Below, piece by piece: positions 9,131 through 17,726 of a DNA stretch of 53,000 bases. The DNA is from an uncultured Verrucomicrobia subdivision 3 bacterium (GTDB lineage: Bacteria > Verrucomicrobiota > Verrucomicrobiia > Limisphaerales > UBA11358): positions 1 to 53,000 of the forward strand of contig CAIQKM010000081.1 of NCBI GenBank assembly GCA_903872345.1, written 5' to 3'. The notes under the pieces are model-generated. The model was given only the letters and a program-made list of their open reading frames with translations. It did no database searches and was not told the DNA's origin. A program made the position numbers and the translations under genes. Within the stretch, counting starts at the first letter, position 1. Each line of letters opens with the position of its first letter.

Positions 9131-9796
9131 ATGAATAGGCGGAAAGTGAACAAAGCCATCCAAGTTGCCCTGGTGGAGGACGACCCGAACCTGCGCGCGA
9201 ATCTCATCGCGATGCTGAACAGTTCGGCGGGGTTCGAATGCCAGGCCGCCTACCCGGACGGCAAGTCGGCCTTGCGCGGGATTCCCGCCAACCGGCCGGA
9301 CGTGGTGTTGATGGATATCAACCTGCCGGGGATGCTGGGCACCGAGTGCGTCCGCCAGTTGAAAGATCTGACGCCGAACCTGCCCGTGCTGATGCTGACC
9401 GTGTACGAGGATAGCGAACAGATTTTCAAGTCGCTGATGTCGGGCGCGACGGGTTACCTCCTGAAGCGCACGCCGCGGGATAAACTGCTGGAGGCCATCC
9501 GCGAGGTGGATGCCGGCGGCGCGCCGATGTCGCGCCAGATCGCGCGGCGCGTGGTGCAATTTTTCCAAAAGGTCAACGAGCTGCCGAAGGACGTGCAGAC
9601 GCCCTCGGTGGTGGTGAGCCTGACCGAACGGGAAAAGGAAGTGCTGGCGGCGCTGGCGAAGGGCTATGCGTACAAGGAAATCGCCGACCAATTGAAGATC
9701 AGCTTTGAGACGGTGCGCACCCATCTGCGCACCATCTATGAAAAGCTGCACGTACACAGCCGCACGGAAGCGGTGCTCAAATATCTGGGACGGTGA
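9131..9796 (+). CDS. NarL/LuxR-type response regulator
   Basis: Cytoplasmic DNA-binding partner of the preceding kinase, 221 residues. The receiver domain (about 10-128) has acidic pocket residues in VEDD, phospho-acceptor D62 in VVLMDINLPG, T90 in LMLTVYE and K112. The C-terminal LuxR helix-turn-helix (about 165-218) reads LTEREKEVLAALAKGYAYKE, then IADQLKISFETVRTHL. Kinase and regulator are matched types (HisKA_3 with NarL), are 91 bp apart and surely work together. The ATG at 9131 keeps a full receiver domain; an ATG at 9124 is out of frame. The GH2 gene 124 bp downstream is the natural candidate target. Confidence 0.93.
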   Translation: MNRRKVNKAIQVALVEDDPNLRANLIAMLNSSAGFECQAAYPDGKSALRGIPANRPDVVLMDINLPGMLGTECVRQLKDLTPNLPVLMLTVYEDSEQIFKSLMSGATGYLLKRTPRDKLLEAIREVDAGGAPMSRQIARRVVQFFQKVNELPKDVQTPSVVVSLTEREKEVLAALAKGYAYKEIADQLKISFETVRTHLRTIYEKLHVHSRTEAVLKYLGR

Positions 9797-9920
9797 CGGG
9801 GCCGGGTCATGAGCTTGGCAGCGGTATAATTCCGGCAGAGTGAGGCGGCGCATTTCGTGCGCCCCGGCCGGGCGACGGTCTTCGCTCCCTTTCAATTTTA
9901 AAGGAAATTAATCGAATTGT

Positions 9921-12041
9921 ATGAAGTTCGGACAATTGTACAGGATCATCGCGGCCGTCATTGGCATTCTCGCAATGACAGCGGGCGCATCGAAAGCGGA
10001 CGAGGATGCCGCCACGCGTCAAAATACTTTGCTGGAGACGGGCTGGTTATTTGCACAGGGCGATGTGACGAACGCGGAGAAAGTAAACTTTGATGCCGGC
10101 GGCTGGCAGACGGTGTCGCTGCCGCATTGCTGGGGCTGGGAGCAGGCGCAAAAGGGGGAAAGCTTTTATCGCGGACCGGGCTGGTACCGGCGCGAGGTTG
10201 CAGTCATGCCGCAGCCCGGCAAACGTTATTTCCTGAAATTTGATGCAGCCAGTCTCGTGGCGGATGTGTATCTGAACGGACGGCTGCTGGGGGAACATCG
10301 CGGCGGCTTCGGAGCCTTCACCTTTGAGCTTACCACCAACCTCGCCCCGAGCGGCACCAATCTGCTGGCGGTGCGGGTGAGCAATGAGAAGGCCCCGGAC
10401 ATTGCGCCGTTGAGCGGCGACTTCAATGTTTATGGCGGGCTCTACCGGCCGGTGCATCTGATCGAAACCCCCGCCGTGTGCTTTACGCTGCTGGATCATG
10501 CCTCGCCGGGCGTCGCGTGGTCGCAGACGAGTGTATCGGCCACGCAGGCGGTATTGGATGTGACGACGGAGATTTCCAATGGCACGACCAATGGCCGGCC
10601 TTTCACCCTGTATCCGGTGGAGAAATCAAAACGCGGCCGGTTTACCCTGATCGCCAAGGTGCTGGATGCGGCGGGCAACACCGTGGCGAGCCAGACGCAA
10701 ACGATTGTGCTGGCCCCGCGCGTGACGGAACCGTTCAGCTTGCAGGTGACCGTGCCGCAGCCGCATTTGTGGAACGGCCGGCTGGACCCCTATCTGTACC
10801 GCGCGGTGGTGGAATTGCGTTCCACCAACGAACTGGTGGACACCGTGGAGCAGCCGCTGGGCTTGCGCTTTTATCATGTGGACCCGGAGCTGGGATTTTT
10901 TCTGAACGGGCAGCCATATCATTTGCACGGCGTGTGCAAACATCAGGACCGGCAGGACAAGGGCTGGGCGGTGACGGACGCGGATCTGGCGGAAGACGTT
11001 TCACTGATCAAGGAGATTGGCGCGACGGTGGTGCGCTGCGCGCATTATCAGCATAGCGACACTTTTTACCGCCTGTGCGATCAGGCGGGAATTCTGGTGT
11101 GGGCGGAAATTCCGCAGGTGGATCAGATTGGCAAGTCGCCGGATTTCGCCGGCACTTCGCGCAACCAACTGCTGGATCTGATCCGGCAGAATATCAACCA
11201 TCCGTGCATTTTTGCCTGGAGCCTGTTCAACGAAGTGCGGCCGGGCAGCGCGGACCCGCATCGCGAAATTGAAGATCTCAACCTGCTCGCGCACGGCGAA
11301 GATCCGACCCGGCCGACGATTGGCGCGACGAGCCACGGCACCTGGCCGCAGATGAACAAGATTCCCGATCTGCTCGGCTGGAACCGTTATCCGGGCTGGT
11401 ATGAGCCATACAAGGATCTGTTCAACGACACGCTGTGGAATGAATATCAGCCCAGCAGCCGGCATGGCGGCATGTGCTTCAGCGAATATGGAGCGGGCGC
11501 GAACATCACGCAGCATGAGGACAACCCGACGGAACCCGACACCGGCGGCCAGTGGCATCCCGAGGAATGGCAATGCCTGGTGCACGAGGCGGCGTGGAAG
11601 CAGTTCAAGTCGCATCCGTTCATCTGGGGCACGTTCGCCTGGAACATGTTTGATTTCTGCGTGGTGTCGCGGCACGAAGGCGGAGTTATGGCGCGCAACG
11701 ACAAAGGGCTGGTGACGTACGACCGCAAGGTGCGCAAGGATGCATTTTATTTTTACAAGGCGAACTGGTCCACCGAGCCGGTGCTGTATCTGACCGACCG
11801 GCGGTTTACGGAGCGCACGAATGCGGTGATCCAGGTGAAAGCCTATTCCAATCTGGCGACGGCCACGCTCTCACTGAACCATCACCTGATCGGCACGGGC
11901 ACGAATGACGGCAACGGGGTGATGGTGTGGCCGAACGTCCGCCTGACGCCCGGTGAAAATCAGGCGGAGGTTCACGGGCGCACCGTCACCGGGCAGGACT
12001 TGGCGGATCAATGCAAATGGCATCTGTCGGGGGATAAATAG
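9921..12041 (+). CDS. Secreted glycoside hydrolase family 2 (beta-galactosidase/beta-glucuronidase type)
   Basis: A 706-residue exported beta-glycosidase. Signal peptide about 1-26 (YRIIAAVIGILAMTAGASKA). The sugar-binding jelly-roll domain (about 38-190) has PHCWGWEQ and GPGWYRREV. An immunoglobulin-like domain follows (to about 310), then the TIM barrel from LNGQPYHLHGVCKHQD. The acid/base is E438 in WSLFNEV and the nucleophile E522 in CFSEYGAG; both are present, so it should be active. AAGGAAAT lies about 15 bases before the ATG. It sits directly downstream of the kinase/regulator pair. Exact substrate (galactoside, glucuronide or mannoside) cannot be told. Confidence 0.9.
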   Translation: MKFGQLYRIIAAVIGILAMTAGASKADEDAATRQNTLLETGWLFAQGDVTNAEKVNFDAGGWQTVSLPHCWGWEQAQKGESFYRGPGWYRREVAVMPQPGKRYFLKFDAASLVADVYLNGRLLGEHRGGFGAFTFELTTNLAPSGTNLLAVRVSNEKAPDIAPLSGDFNVYGGLYRPVHLIETPAVCFTLLDHASPGVAWSQTSVSATQAVLDVTTEISNGTTNGRPFTLYPVEKSKRGRFTLIAKVLDAAGNTVASQTQTIVLAPRVTEPFSLQVTVPQPHLWNGRLDPYLYRAVVELRSTNELVDTVEQPLGLRFYHVDPELGFFLNGQPYHLHGVCKHQDRQDKGWAVTDADLAEDVSLIKEIGATVVRCAHYQHSDTFYRLCDQAGILVWAEIPQVDQIGKSPDFAGTSRNQLLDLIRQNINHPCIFAWSLFNEVRPGSADPHREIEDLNLLAHGEDPTRPTIGATSHGTWPQMNKIPDLLGWNRYPGWYEPYKDLFNDTLWNEYQPSSRHGGMCFSEYGAGANITQHEDNPTEPDTGGQWHPEEWQCLVHEAAWKQFKSHPFIWGTFAWNMFDFCVVSRHEGGVMARNDKGLVTYDRKVRKDAFYFYKANWSTEPVLYLTDRRFTERTNAVIQVKAYSNLATATLSLNHHLIGTGTNDGNGVMVWPNVRLTPGENQAEVHGRTVTGQDLADQCKWHLSGDK

Positions 12042-12081
12042 GCAAACAGGATTTCCCGAACCATCGGCCCGCACGCCGCCG

Positions 12082-13872
12082 CTATTTTTGCGGATAACGC
12101 CAGACCCAGTCGCCCTCCGAAATTTTTTGGCCGGGTGCCGAGCCGGTTTCATAAACCACCACACCGCCGTCGTCCTTTTCATTCCAGCCGACAGAGTAGA
12201 GCACGAAGCGGCCGTCTTCGGTGCGCCGATAATGCAGCGGCTGGCCGCCAATGACATCGTGCGGGATCTTATCCAGCCACTGCGGTGCCAGCGGATCCAG
12301 AGTTTCGGGATAGTGGCCTTGGGTGTCGTAATACCGTTCCAAGGCAATGGCCACACGGGCAAGATCCACCGAGCTCTGACCGTAGGCAAACTTTCTGGCG
12401 CCGCCGCCGAGAGCAGGGAGCATGATGTCGGCCATGATGCGATCCGGCTGACCGGTCCGCCAGCCATTCGTGGAAAGCGCATCACCCTGCCGCGCGAGTT
12501 CAGGCGAAAAGAGGTGGTTCGTCACATCCGCCAGCGGCAGATAGCAATCTTCCGTGATCTGCACCGACTTTAACTGGCTTTCATAAAACCAGCCGGCGGG
12601 AACCAGATGAGCGTGCATCAGGAGAATCATCACCCCCTCGCGTGACGAGTTGCCGGTCGGCAACGGATCCATCCCCCAGTTGCCGTCGAGAAAACTGTCA
12701 TAAGTTTGCGGATGCCGCTGGAGATAGCTGCGCATGCTGCCTTGAAAACCGATCTCACCCCGCATGCTGGTTCTTAAATCGACGCCAAAGTCCAGACCGG
12801 CCAGCGACGTTTCCAAGGCGGCCAGTTGGGACTCCGACCATTGCCGGTTGGCCAGCCCCTCCCAGATGGGTTGCAGGGCGATTTGCAACATGGCCTGGCG
12901 GACGAGGTGGGAGATCAGGACGGGTTCGGTGCGGATGGCTTCCATCAAGCGAAAGATGAGCTGCACATCCGCCAGGGCGCGATCGCTCTGCCCGTTGGCC
13001 AGTTCGGCCAGGGCGCGGATTTGCAGTAACTGCGAGGCCTGTTTGAGGGCGGCCAGATGCGGCAGCAGAATGGCGGCGGGATTCTCCTTGTCATATTCGA
13101 GCGGGAACCGGGAGAGCGGCAGCCGGGCGTCCTCGCGCAATTCCTCGATGGTGGCGTTGTAGGGGCTCAGGGCGAGCAGCACGTCGGCGGCCGCTGATTG
13201 CGGCTGGGCATGCATCGGGAACTCATTGGTTTTCGCGGCGAGATTCCGGTAGAACGTTTGCAAGGCCCCGAGATCCGTCGGCGTGCAGGTGGCCCAATGC
13301 CCCGGGCAATTGGAGGGCCAGTTGCCGCCGCCGTAGAGGTCCATGCGCAGGCGGTTGACCAGATTGGTGTTGCGCGGCTGGATTTCGTGGCCGGTGCGGT
13401 CAATCATCTGCCCATAGGTGCTGTAAATGAGCGGCGTAAGGGCAAAGTTTTGGTCATCCGGCACGGCCGGAGGCATGACGCTGGGCACATCGAAATGCTG
13501 GCCCATGGCTTCATGCTCCTGGCGATACTGATCCCAGGCATGTTTGCCGCGCCAGTCCGTCACCGCATAATACAAGGCAATAACCGTGGTGACGCTGACG
13601 ATCACAAAGAGCGCGCGGCGGAGGTTGTGCCAAACGCAACACCAACGGAATAGTCCCCAGAGAATGACCAGCAGCCCGGCAAGCGTGCCGCTAAAAACGA
13701 ACCAGAGCGGGATCTGCGGCGGCCAACTCCACCACTCGAGTTTGAAACCGTCCACTCCCCAGGAGACCAGCATGCTGACAGGAAATATGACCGCCACGAG
13801 TTTCAACCAGACCCGCAGCCAGCGCGGAGTGGTCCAGGAACGTTGCAGTGTAGTTTTCGGTTCTTCGTTCAT
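12082..13872 (-). CDS. Membrane protein of unknown function, paralogue of the 15538-17148 gene
   Basis: No known function. The ATG at 13872 gives 596 residues; a TTG eight codons upstream is less likely. Three membrane helices occupy the first 150 residues (VWLKLVAVIFPVSMLVSWGV; IPLWFVFSGTLAGLLVILWG; ALFVIVSVTTVIALYYAV). A long soluble region, probably extracytoplasmic, follows. It shares many blocks with its paralogue: DWRG.HAW, VPD.QNFALTP, LPHL..L, and a C-terminal block with VPHDVIGGQPLHY, GRFVLYSVGWNEKDDGG and EGDWVWRYPQ. The C-terminal block resembles a small domain common in Verrucomicrobia and Planctomycetes and may fold separately. It is the last of four same-strand genes with an ECF sigma factor between the paralogues. 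Confidence 0.7.
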   Translation of the reverse strand: MNEEPKTTLQRSWTTPRWLRVWLKLVAVIFPVSMLVSWGVDGFKLEWWSWPPQIPLWFVFSGTLAGLLVILWGLFRWCCVWHNLRRALFVIVSVTTVIALYYAVTDWRGKHAWDQYRQEHEAMGQHFDVPSVMPPAVPDDQNFALTPLIYSTYGQMIDRTGHEIQPRNTNLVNRLRMDLYGGGNWPSNCPGHWATCTPTDLGALQTFYRNLAAKTNEFPMHAQPQSAAADVLLALSPYNATIEELREDARLPLSRFPLEYDKENPAAILLPHLAALKQASQLLQIRALAELANGQSDRALADVQLIFRLMEAIRTEPVLISHLVRQAMLQIALQPIWEGLANRQWSESQLAALETSLAGLDFGVDLRTSMRGEIGFQGSMRSYLQRHPQTYDSFLDGNWGMDPLPTGNSSREGVMILLMHAHLVPAGWFYESQLKSVQITEDCYLPLADVTNHLFSPELARQGDALSTNGWRTGQPDRIMADIMLPALGGGARKFAYGQSSVDLARVAIALERYYDTQGHYPETLDPLAPQWLDKIPHDVIGGQPLHYRRTEDGRFVLYSVGWNEKDDGGVVVYETGSAPGQKISEGDWVWRYPQK

Positions 13873-14024
13873 AAAATTTATGGGGTTGTCAGCCAACGGG
13901 TGGTTGAACCGGTGGCGCAGGCTTTCCAGCCTGCGCTACATCGCCTGCGCCAATCCATCCGGCCACGCCAACTTCCAGTTCATGACTTTTAACTCCGGTT
14001 TTCGGGTTTTAATTAGTGTGATAG

Positions 14025-14122
14025 CTCGCCCTCACCCAACCCTCCCCCGGGAGAGGGCTTTTACCTGGCACACTTTTAGGAGGGCACCCATCCGTCCGAC
14101 CAATCCAGCGGCCTGATTGGCG
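14025..14122. repeat. Dispersed repeat, CCCTCACC/GGAGAGGG type
   Basis: Contains CGCCCTCACCCAACCCTCCC, a CTCCCCCGGGAGAG inverted repeat, CTGGCACAC and CCAATCCAGCGGC. The same words occur in the same order in the second part of the 243-bp repeats at 2967-3755 and at 27577-27675. It is non-coding and possibly a small mobile or structural element. Confidence 0.65.
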
Positions 14123-14269
14123 AAAGCGGCGGCAACCTTCGGCGAATCCCAAGGGGATTCCGGCCCAAAGCCCAGGGTTGCGAGCCTGCGAGCTACCCTG
14201 GGTACACGCCGCCCACCCGGCTTCAACCGCAACGCGGTTGCGGCGGACGAGGGACAAAATTCTTCTGTG

Positions 14270-14394
14270 CCGGAGCGCGGCTGTGTCGGAGACCAGCCGC
14301 AGCAAAGTGGCTTGCAACGGGCGCGTGGAGCAATCCGGCGCGGCTGAACGTTCGGGCGTTGCTGCGGCTGGCTTTCAGCACAGCCGCGCTCCGG
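14270..14394. repeat. Interrupted palindrome, CCGGAGCGCGGCTGTG family
   Basis: The outer arms CCGGAGCGCGGCTGTG (14270-14285) and CACAGCCGCGCTCCGG (14379-14394) are perfect 16-bp inverses. An inner pair, CCAGCCGCAGCAA (14293-14305) with TTGCTGCGGCTGG (14359-14371), is also perfect. Together they could fold into one long cruciform or RNA stem. Similar ends occur at 36783-36906 and 42688-42834. Confidence 0.8.
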
Positions 14395-14425
14395 CCTCAC
14401 CGTCCAACCCCATGCCCGGTGCAGC

Positions 14426-14833
14426 TCATAACGCAAAAGTATCCCGGCAAGTATGCGGCTGCGGCGGGCCGGTTTTGACGCGATCCGCATCCGGCGCCAC
14501 CGTGGTGCCGATCAGTTCGGCAAACATCAGTTGCTGGTGATGCAATTGCTCAATCACTTCGGGCGAAGGCGAGGCGGAATTTTCCGCCAGCACCGGTGCC
14601 CGATCCGTCGCCGAAAGATTCAGCAGCAAGATAATCGCCCACGCGGCGGCCAGACCGGCCCACGCCTTGGGATGCGGCCAGAACAATTCCGCCAACCGGG
14701 CACGGAGCAAGACCAACCCATTTACCGGGGCGGCGGTCCGAACCGGCATAGCCGCGGCCAGAATTTCCGCGCGCCAATCGGTTGGAAGCTTCCGAGCGGG
14801 CAGGCGGCGCAGACGCTGTTCAAACTCGTTCAT
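14426..14833 (-). CDS. Probable anti-sigma factor, single membrane helix
   Basis: A 135-residue protein of no recognised family. Its start overlaps the ECF sigma stop by four bases (ATGA), so the two are translationally coupled. A cytoplasmic head (1-60, starting MNEFEQRLRRLPARKLPTDW) leads to one membrane helix (about 60-75, AWAGLAAAWAIILLLNLSAT) and a short outer tail with LHHQQLMFAELIG. This size, topology and position fit an anti-sigma regulator. The head has no visible zinc-binding HxxxCxxC, so the assignment rests on context. Confidence 0.6.
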   Translation of the reverse strand: MNEFEQRLRRLPARKLPTDWRAEILAAAMPVRTAAPVNGLVLLRARLAELFWPHPKAWAGLAAAWAIILLLNLSATDRAPVLAENSASPSPEVIEQLHHQQLMFAELIGTTVAPDADRVKTGPPQPHTCRDTFAL

Positions 14834-15360
14834 TTGATTTCTTCATAGAGGGGACGCAGCCGCCCGCGCAATTTGTCTAAACCATAGCGATACCGGCTGG
14901 CGGCCGTGTTGGGGGGAATATCCAAAGCGTCGGCAATTTCTTCAAAAGTCAGCCCTGACCAAAGCTTTAAATGAACCACCGCGCGCTGGTCGGCCGGCAA
15001 TTCACCCAGAGCTTCGGCAAGTTCCTCGCGGAACAGTTGTTCATCCGGATCGTCAGTGGGGGCGAACGGCGAAAGCTGTTCGGCGGCAAAGTTATCCCTG
15101 GTGCGGTCGCGGCTGGTGCGGCGGCGCATGAGATCCACTGCGGCGTTATGGGCGAGCCGGATGAGAAAAGCCCGTTCATCCCGCACCCCGGCGAGATGCC
15201 CGGGTTCTCGGGCTAGGCGGACAAAGACCTCCTGCAACACATCGCGGGTATCGGCCTCATCGCGCGTGAGGTTCAGGAGAAAGGCAAAAAGGGGCTGCGC
15301 GTGCTCGTCGTAGAGCCGTTCGATGTTCGTGCAGCCGGGCATGTCACAGGAATGACGCAC
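14830..15360 (-). CDS. ECF-type RNA polymerase sigma factor
   Basis: A 176-residue extracytoplasmic-function sigma-70 factor. Region 2 spans about residues 14-85 (YDEHAQPLFAFLLNLTRDEA, DVLQEVFVRLAR, FLIRLAHNAAVDLMRRR). Region 4 spans about 120-170 (LPADQRAVVHLKLWSGLTFE, EIADALDIPPNTAASRYRYG). Region 3 is absent, as in the family. It directs transcription of a small regulon in response to a signal relayed by the coupled membrane protein downstream. An internal ATG at codon 7 could also be the start. Both flanking genes are paralogues of each other and may be part of the regulon. Confidence 0.93.
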   Translation of the reverse strand: MRHSCDMPGCTNIERLYDEHAQPLFAFLLNLTRDEADTRDVLQEVFVRLAREPGHLAGVRDERAFLIRLAHNAAVDLMRRRTSRDRTRDNFAAEQLSPFAPTDDPDEQLFREELAEALGELPADQRAVVHLKLWSGLTFEEIADALDIPPNTAASRYRYGLDKLRGRLRPLYEEIK

Positions 15361-15537
15361 CGGCCGGGGAAATTTGTCTAGCTTTTATCGCGGCACCGTA
15401 GCGGCGGGCATCCTTGCCTGCCGTAGAGCCGGCGCTTCCAGCCCGGCGGGAAAAAAGCACCAAGCAACTCGAAGCACGCTTTCTTTAGGACGCGACCGCC
15501 AAGTCACGCGCTGGTTCCCGATATCCAAAAACGCTGG

Positions 15538-17148
15538 CTATTCTTGCGGATAATACCAGACCCAGTCGCCTTGTTCTAACCTTTGCCGGGTGTTTTCTCC
15601 GCCATACCTTGCAATCATCCCGCCATCATCCTTCTCATTCCAGCCAACGGAGTAGAGCACAAATCGGCCATCGCCAGTAACAGAATAATGGAGAGGTTGA
15701 CCTCCGATAACATCGTGTGGCACCGGATTCAAATAGCGCGGGGACAACGCGGCGAGCGTGTCGGGGTATTCGCCTTGCGCCAGCCGGTATCGCTCCAAGG
15801 CAATGGCCACGCGCGCCATGTCCACGGAACTCTGGGCGAAGCTGAATTTATCGGCGTTCCGGTCGGTTTCGGTTAGCAGTTGCGGAGCAATCAGTCGTTT
15901 TGGGGTGAGGTGGTTGCACAGATTGCTCTCAGAATTAAGCGCCTGATAGATGAATGCCGGTATGAAAACGTGTTTTTGAATGTCTACCGCCGGCAGGAAA
16001 AAATTCTCTGTACAGCTCGCACTATACAGACGGTTTTGATCAAACCAGCCGATGGGAATCATATGTCCCAGCACAATGTCTTGAAGGTCTATGTTAGTTG
16101 GGAGCGAATCATCATTTTCAAAAAATAACGACACCATGTATCCCGGATGCCTTTGAAAATAACGTATGACATCATCGCGCCACGCCATGTCCCCGCGCAC
16201 GGTGTTCCGGTAATCCTGAAGCGGATCTTGCCGTGCCATGATGGCATCCAATTCCACCAACTGCGCCTCCGACCATGCGTGGGCCGCCAATCCCTCCCAA
16301 ACCGGCTGAAACGTTAATTTCAGGATGGCCAGTTGAACCATATGTGAAATCCAGCATGGCTCCGTGCGGATCGAATCCGCCAACCTAAGCATTAGTTTCA
16401 CGTCATCAAGTGCCAACTCGCTCGGGCCATTCTGAAGTTCCGCAATCGCCCGCAGTTGTAAAACCTGCGCACAATGTTGCAAGGGGTTCAGGTGCGGCAA
16501 AAGAATGGTGATTGGGTTTTCCTGGCCATACGCGAGGGGAAAACGCGAGTAAGGCAATTGCGCCGCCTGTCTCAACTCCCCGATAGTGGCATCATAGCGG
16601 CTCAACGCCAGTAAGACGTCGGCGGCGGGAGATTGGAGATGCGGTGCCACCGGAAACAGATTGGTTTTTGCCGCCATGTTCCGGTAATAGCTTTGCCACA
16701 CTTTCAGATCGGTTTTGGTTTGTTCATTCCAATAGCCGCATTCATTGGTCATGTCATACCATCTGCCGTAAATATCCATATCCAGCCGGTTTACCAGATT
16801 GGTGTTGTGCGGCCTGATTTCATGGCTCGTCCGGTCAAGCACCTGGCCATAACAACTGAAGACCACGGGTGTCAGGGCAAAATTCTGTTCATCCGGCACA
16901 GGCGGCGGAACCCGGCTGGCCAGATCGAAGTGTTCGCCTTTGGCGGCCCATTCCCGCGCAAACCGGTTCCAGGCATGGATGCCGCGCCAGTCTTCCTCCG
17001 CGTAAAACAACATAATGGCGACGGCCAGAAATATCATTATCACCCGAAAGCGACGGGTGGCATACCATGGTTTCACCGGTTTGGATTGTGGCTCTGCGTG
17101 CATCTTTTCAGGCCGTTGGCCATCCGGCGAATACATTTTGCCAGACAC
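15538..17148 (-). CDS. Membrane-anchored protein of unknown function, paralogue of the 12082-13872 gene
   Basis: A 536-residue protein with one membrane helix near the N-terminus (about 34-50, FRVIMIFLAVAIMLFYAEED) and a large soluble region. It aligns along most of its length with the 596-residue paralogue: EEDWRGIHAWNRFAREW, VPDEQNFALTPVVFS, TSHEIRPHNTNLVNRLDMD, ENPITILLPHL and the C-terminal VPHDVIGGQPLHY...SVGWNEKDDGG block. It lacks the extra two helices of the paralogue. It lies 177 bp upstream of the ECF sigma gene on the same strand. Function unknown. Confidence 0.7.
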   Translation of the reverse strand: MSGKMYSPDGQRPEKMHAEPQSKPVKPWYATRRFRVIMIFLAVAIMLFYAEEDWRGIHAWNRFAREWAAKGEHFDLASRVPPPVPDEQNFALTPVVFSCYGQVLDRTSHEIRPHNTNLVNRLDMDIYGRWYDMTNECGYWNEQTKTDLKVWQSYYRNMAAKTNLFPVAPHLQSPAADVLLALSRYDATIGELRQAAQLPYSRFPLAYGQENPITILLPHLNPLQHCAQVLQLRAIAELQNGPSELALDDVKLMLRLADSIRTEPCWISHMVQLAILKLTFQPVWEGLAAHAWSEAQLVELDAIMARQDPLQDYRNTVRGDMAWRDDVIRYFQRHPGYMVSLFFENDDSLPTNIDLQDIVLGHMIPIGWFDQNRLYSASCTENFFLPAVDIQKHVFIPAFIYQALNSESNLCNHLTPKRLIAPQLLTETDRNADKFSFAQSSVDMARVAIALERYRLAQGEYPDTLAALSPRYLNPVPHDVIGGQPLHYSVTGDGRFVLYSVGWNEKDDGGMIARYGGENTRQRLEQGDWVWYYPQE

Positions 17149-17216
17149 ATAAAATGTTTATGAAGCCGAATGGCAGCGTTGTCCAGCCATTAAATGAGGC
17201 ATACGAAGAAAACGAA

Positions 17217-17714
17217 TCATTTGCCGCACATGCTTTTATCGCAGGGCAGCCGTTCCAACTCCAGCGCCCATCGCCGGCAGAACCAGAGCGGTAGGAACCC
17301 AAACACCCCAAAGCTGCAATCAATCAGCCGCCACCACACCGGAATGCCCCGCAGACCGCCGAAGACGAAGGCATACGGAATCACCAAAACACAGGCGAGC
17401 AACCCGAAATCAAACAGCCACCGGTTGCGGACGGGGTCGCGCAGGACGCCGATGAATACCATGGCAATCACAAAATGACCAAAGGCCAGCCAGTCCGTGC
17501 CATAGAATAAAAAGGGATAGCGGGTCTCGGTGTCCGCCAGTGCGGTATGAACTTTGCCCAGCCAGCCTGTCGCGTCCGTGTTGCCGAAATAGTGGACGAT
17601 CAAATCCATTTCCTGCCGGAGTGGAATGGCGGTGGCCCCGCTCAGGAAAAGCCCGAGAATAAAGAGCCAAGCGAGCCACCGGATGCGCCGGTGGAGGAGG
17701 GATTCACGATTCAT
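17217..17714 (-). CDS. Four-helix membrane protein of unknown function
   Basis: A 165-residue integral membrane protein with about four helices (WLAWLFILGLFLSGATAIPL; WLAFGHFVIAMVFIGVL; LLACVLVIPYAFVFGGL; CSFGVFGFLPLWFCRR). It has many aromatic residues and a conserved-looking RQEMDLIVHYFG after helix 1. The gene starts 12 bp after the ferritin-like gene, on the same strand, so they are probably co-transcribed. I do not recognise the family. Confidence 0.65.
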   Translation of the reverse strand: MNRESLLHRRIRWLAWLFILGLFLSGATAIPLRQEMDLIVHYFGNTDATGWLGKVHTALADTETRYPFLFYGTDWLAFGHFVIAMVFIGVLRDPVRNRWLFDFGLLACVLVIPYAFVFGGLRGIPVWWRLIDCSFGVFGFLPLWFCRRWALELERLPCDKSMCGK

Positions 17715-17726
17715 GGCGATGCCTGT

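Larger units (their letters stand above)
13873..14425. repeat. Repeat-filled intergenic region
   Basis: No gene is seen. Four structured elements sit side by side: a dispersed repeat at 14025-14122, a CCCAGGGT/ACCCTGGG hairpin (14171-14178 with 14195-14202), a CCGCAAC/GTTGCGG hairpin (14227-14233 with 14237-14243), and a 125-bp interrupted palindrome at 14270-14394. The CCCAGGGT element looks like a type of intergenic hairpin common in Planctomycetes and Verrucomicrobia. Confidence 0.7.

Noticed and set aside
9825..9830. TATAAT upstream of the GH2 gene as promoter
   Set aside because: No acceptable -35 hexamer at 16-18 bases upstream, and the sigma-54-like TTGGCA lacks its partner TTGC.
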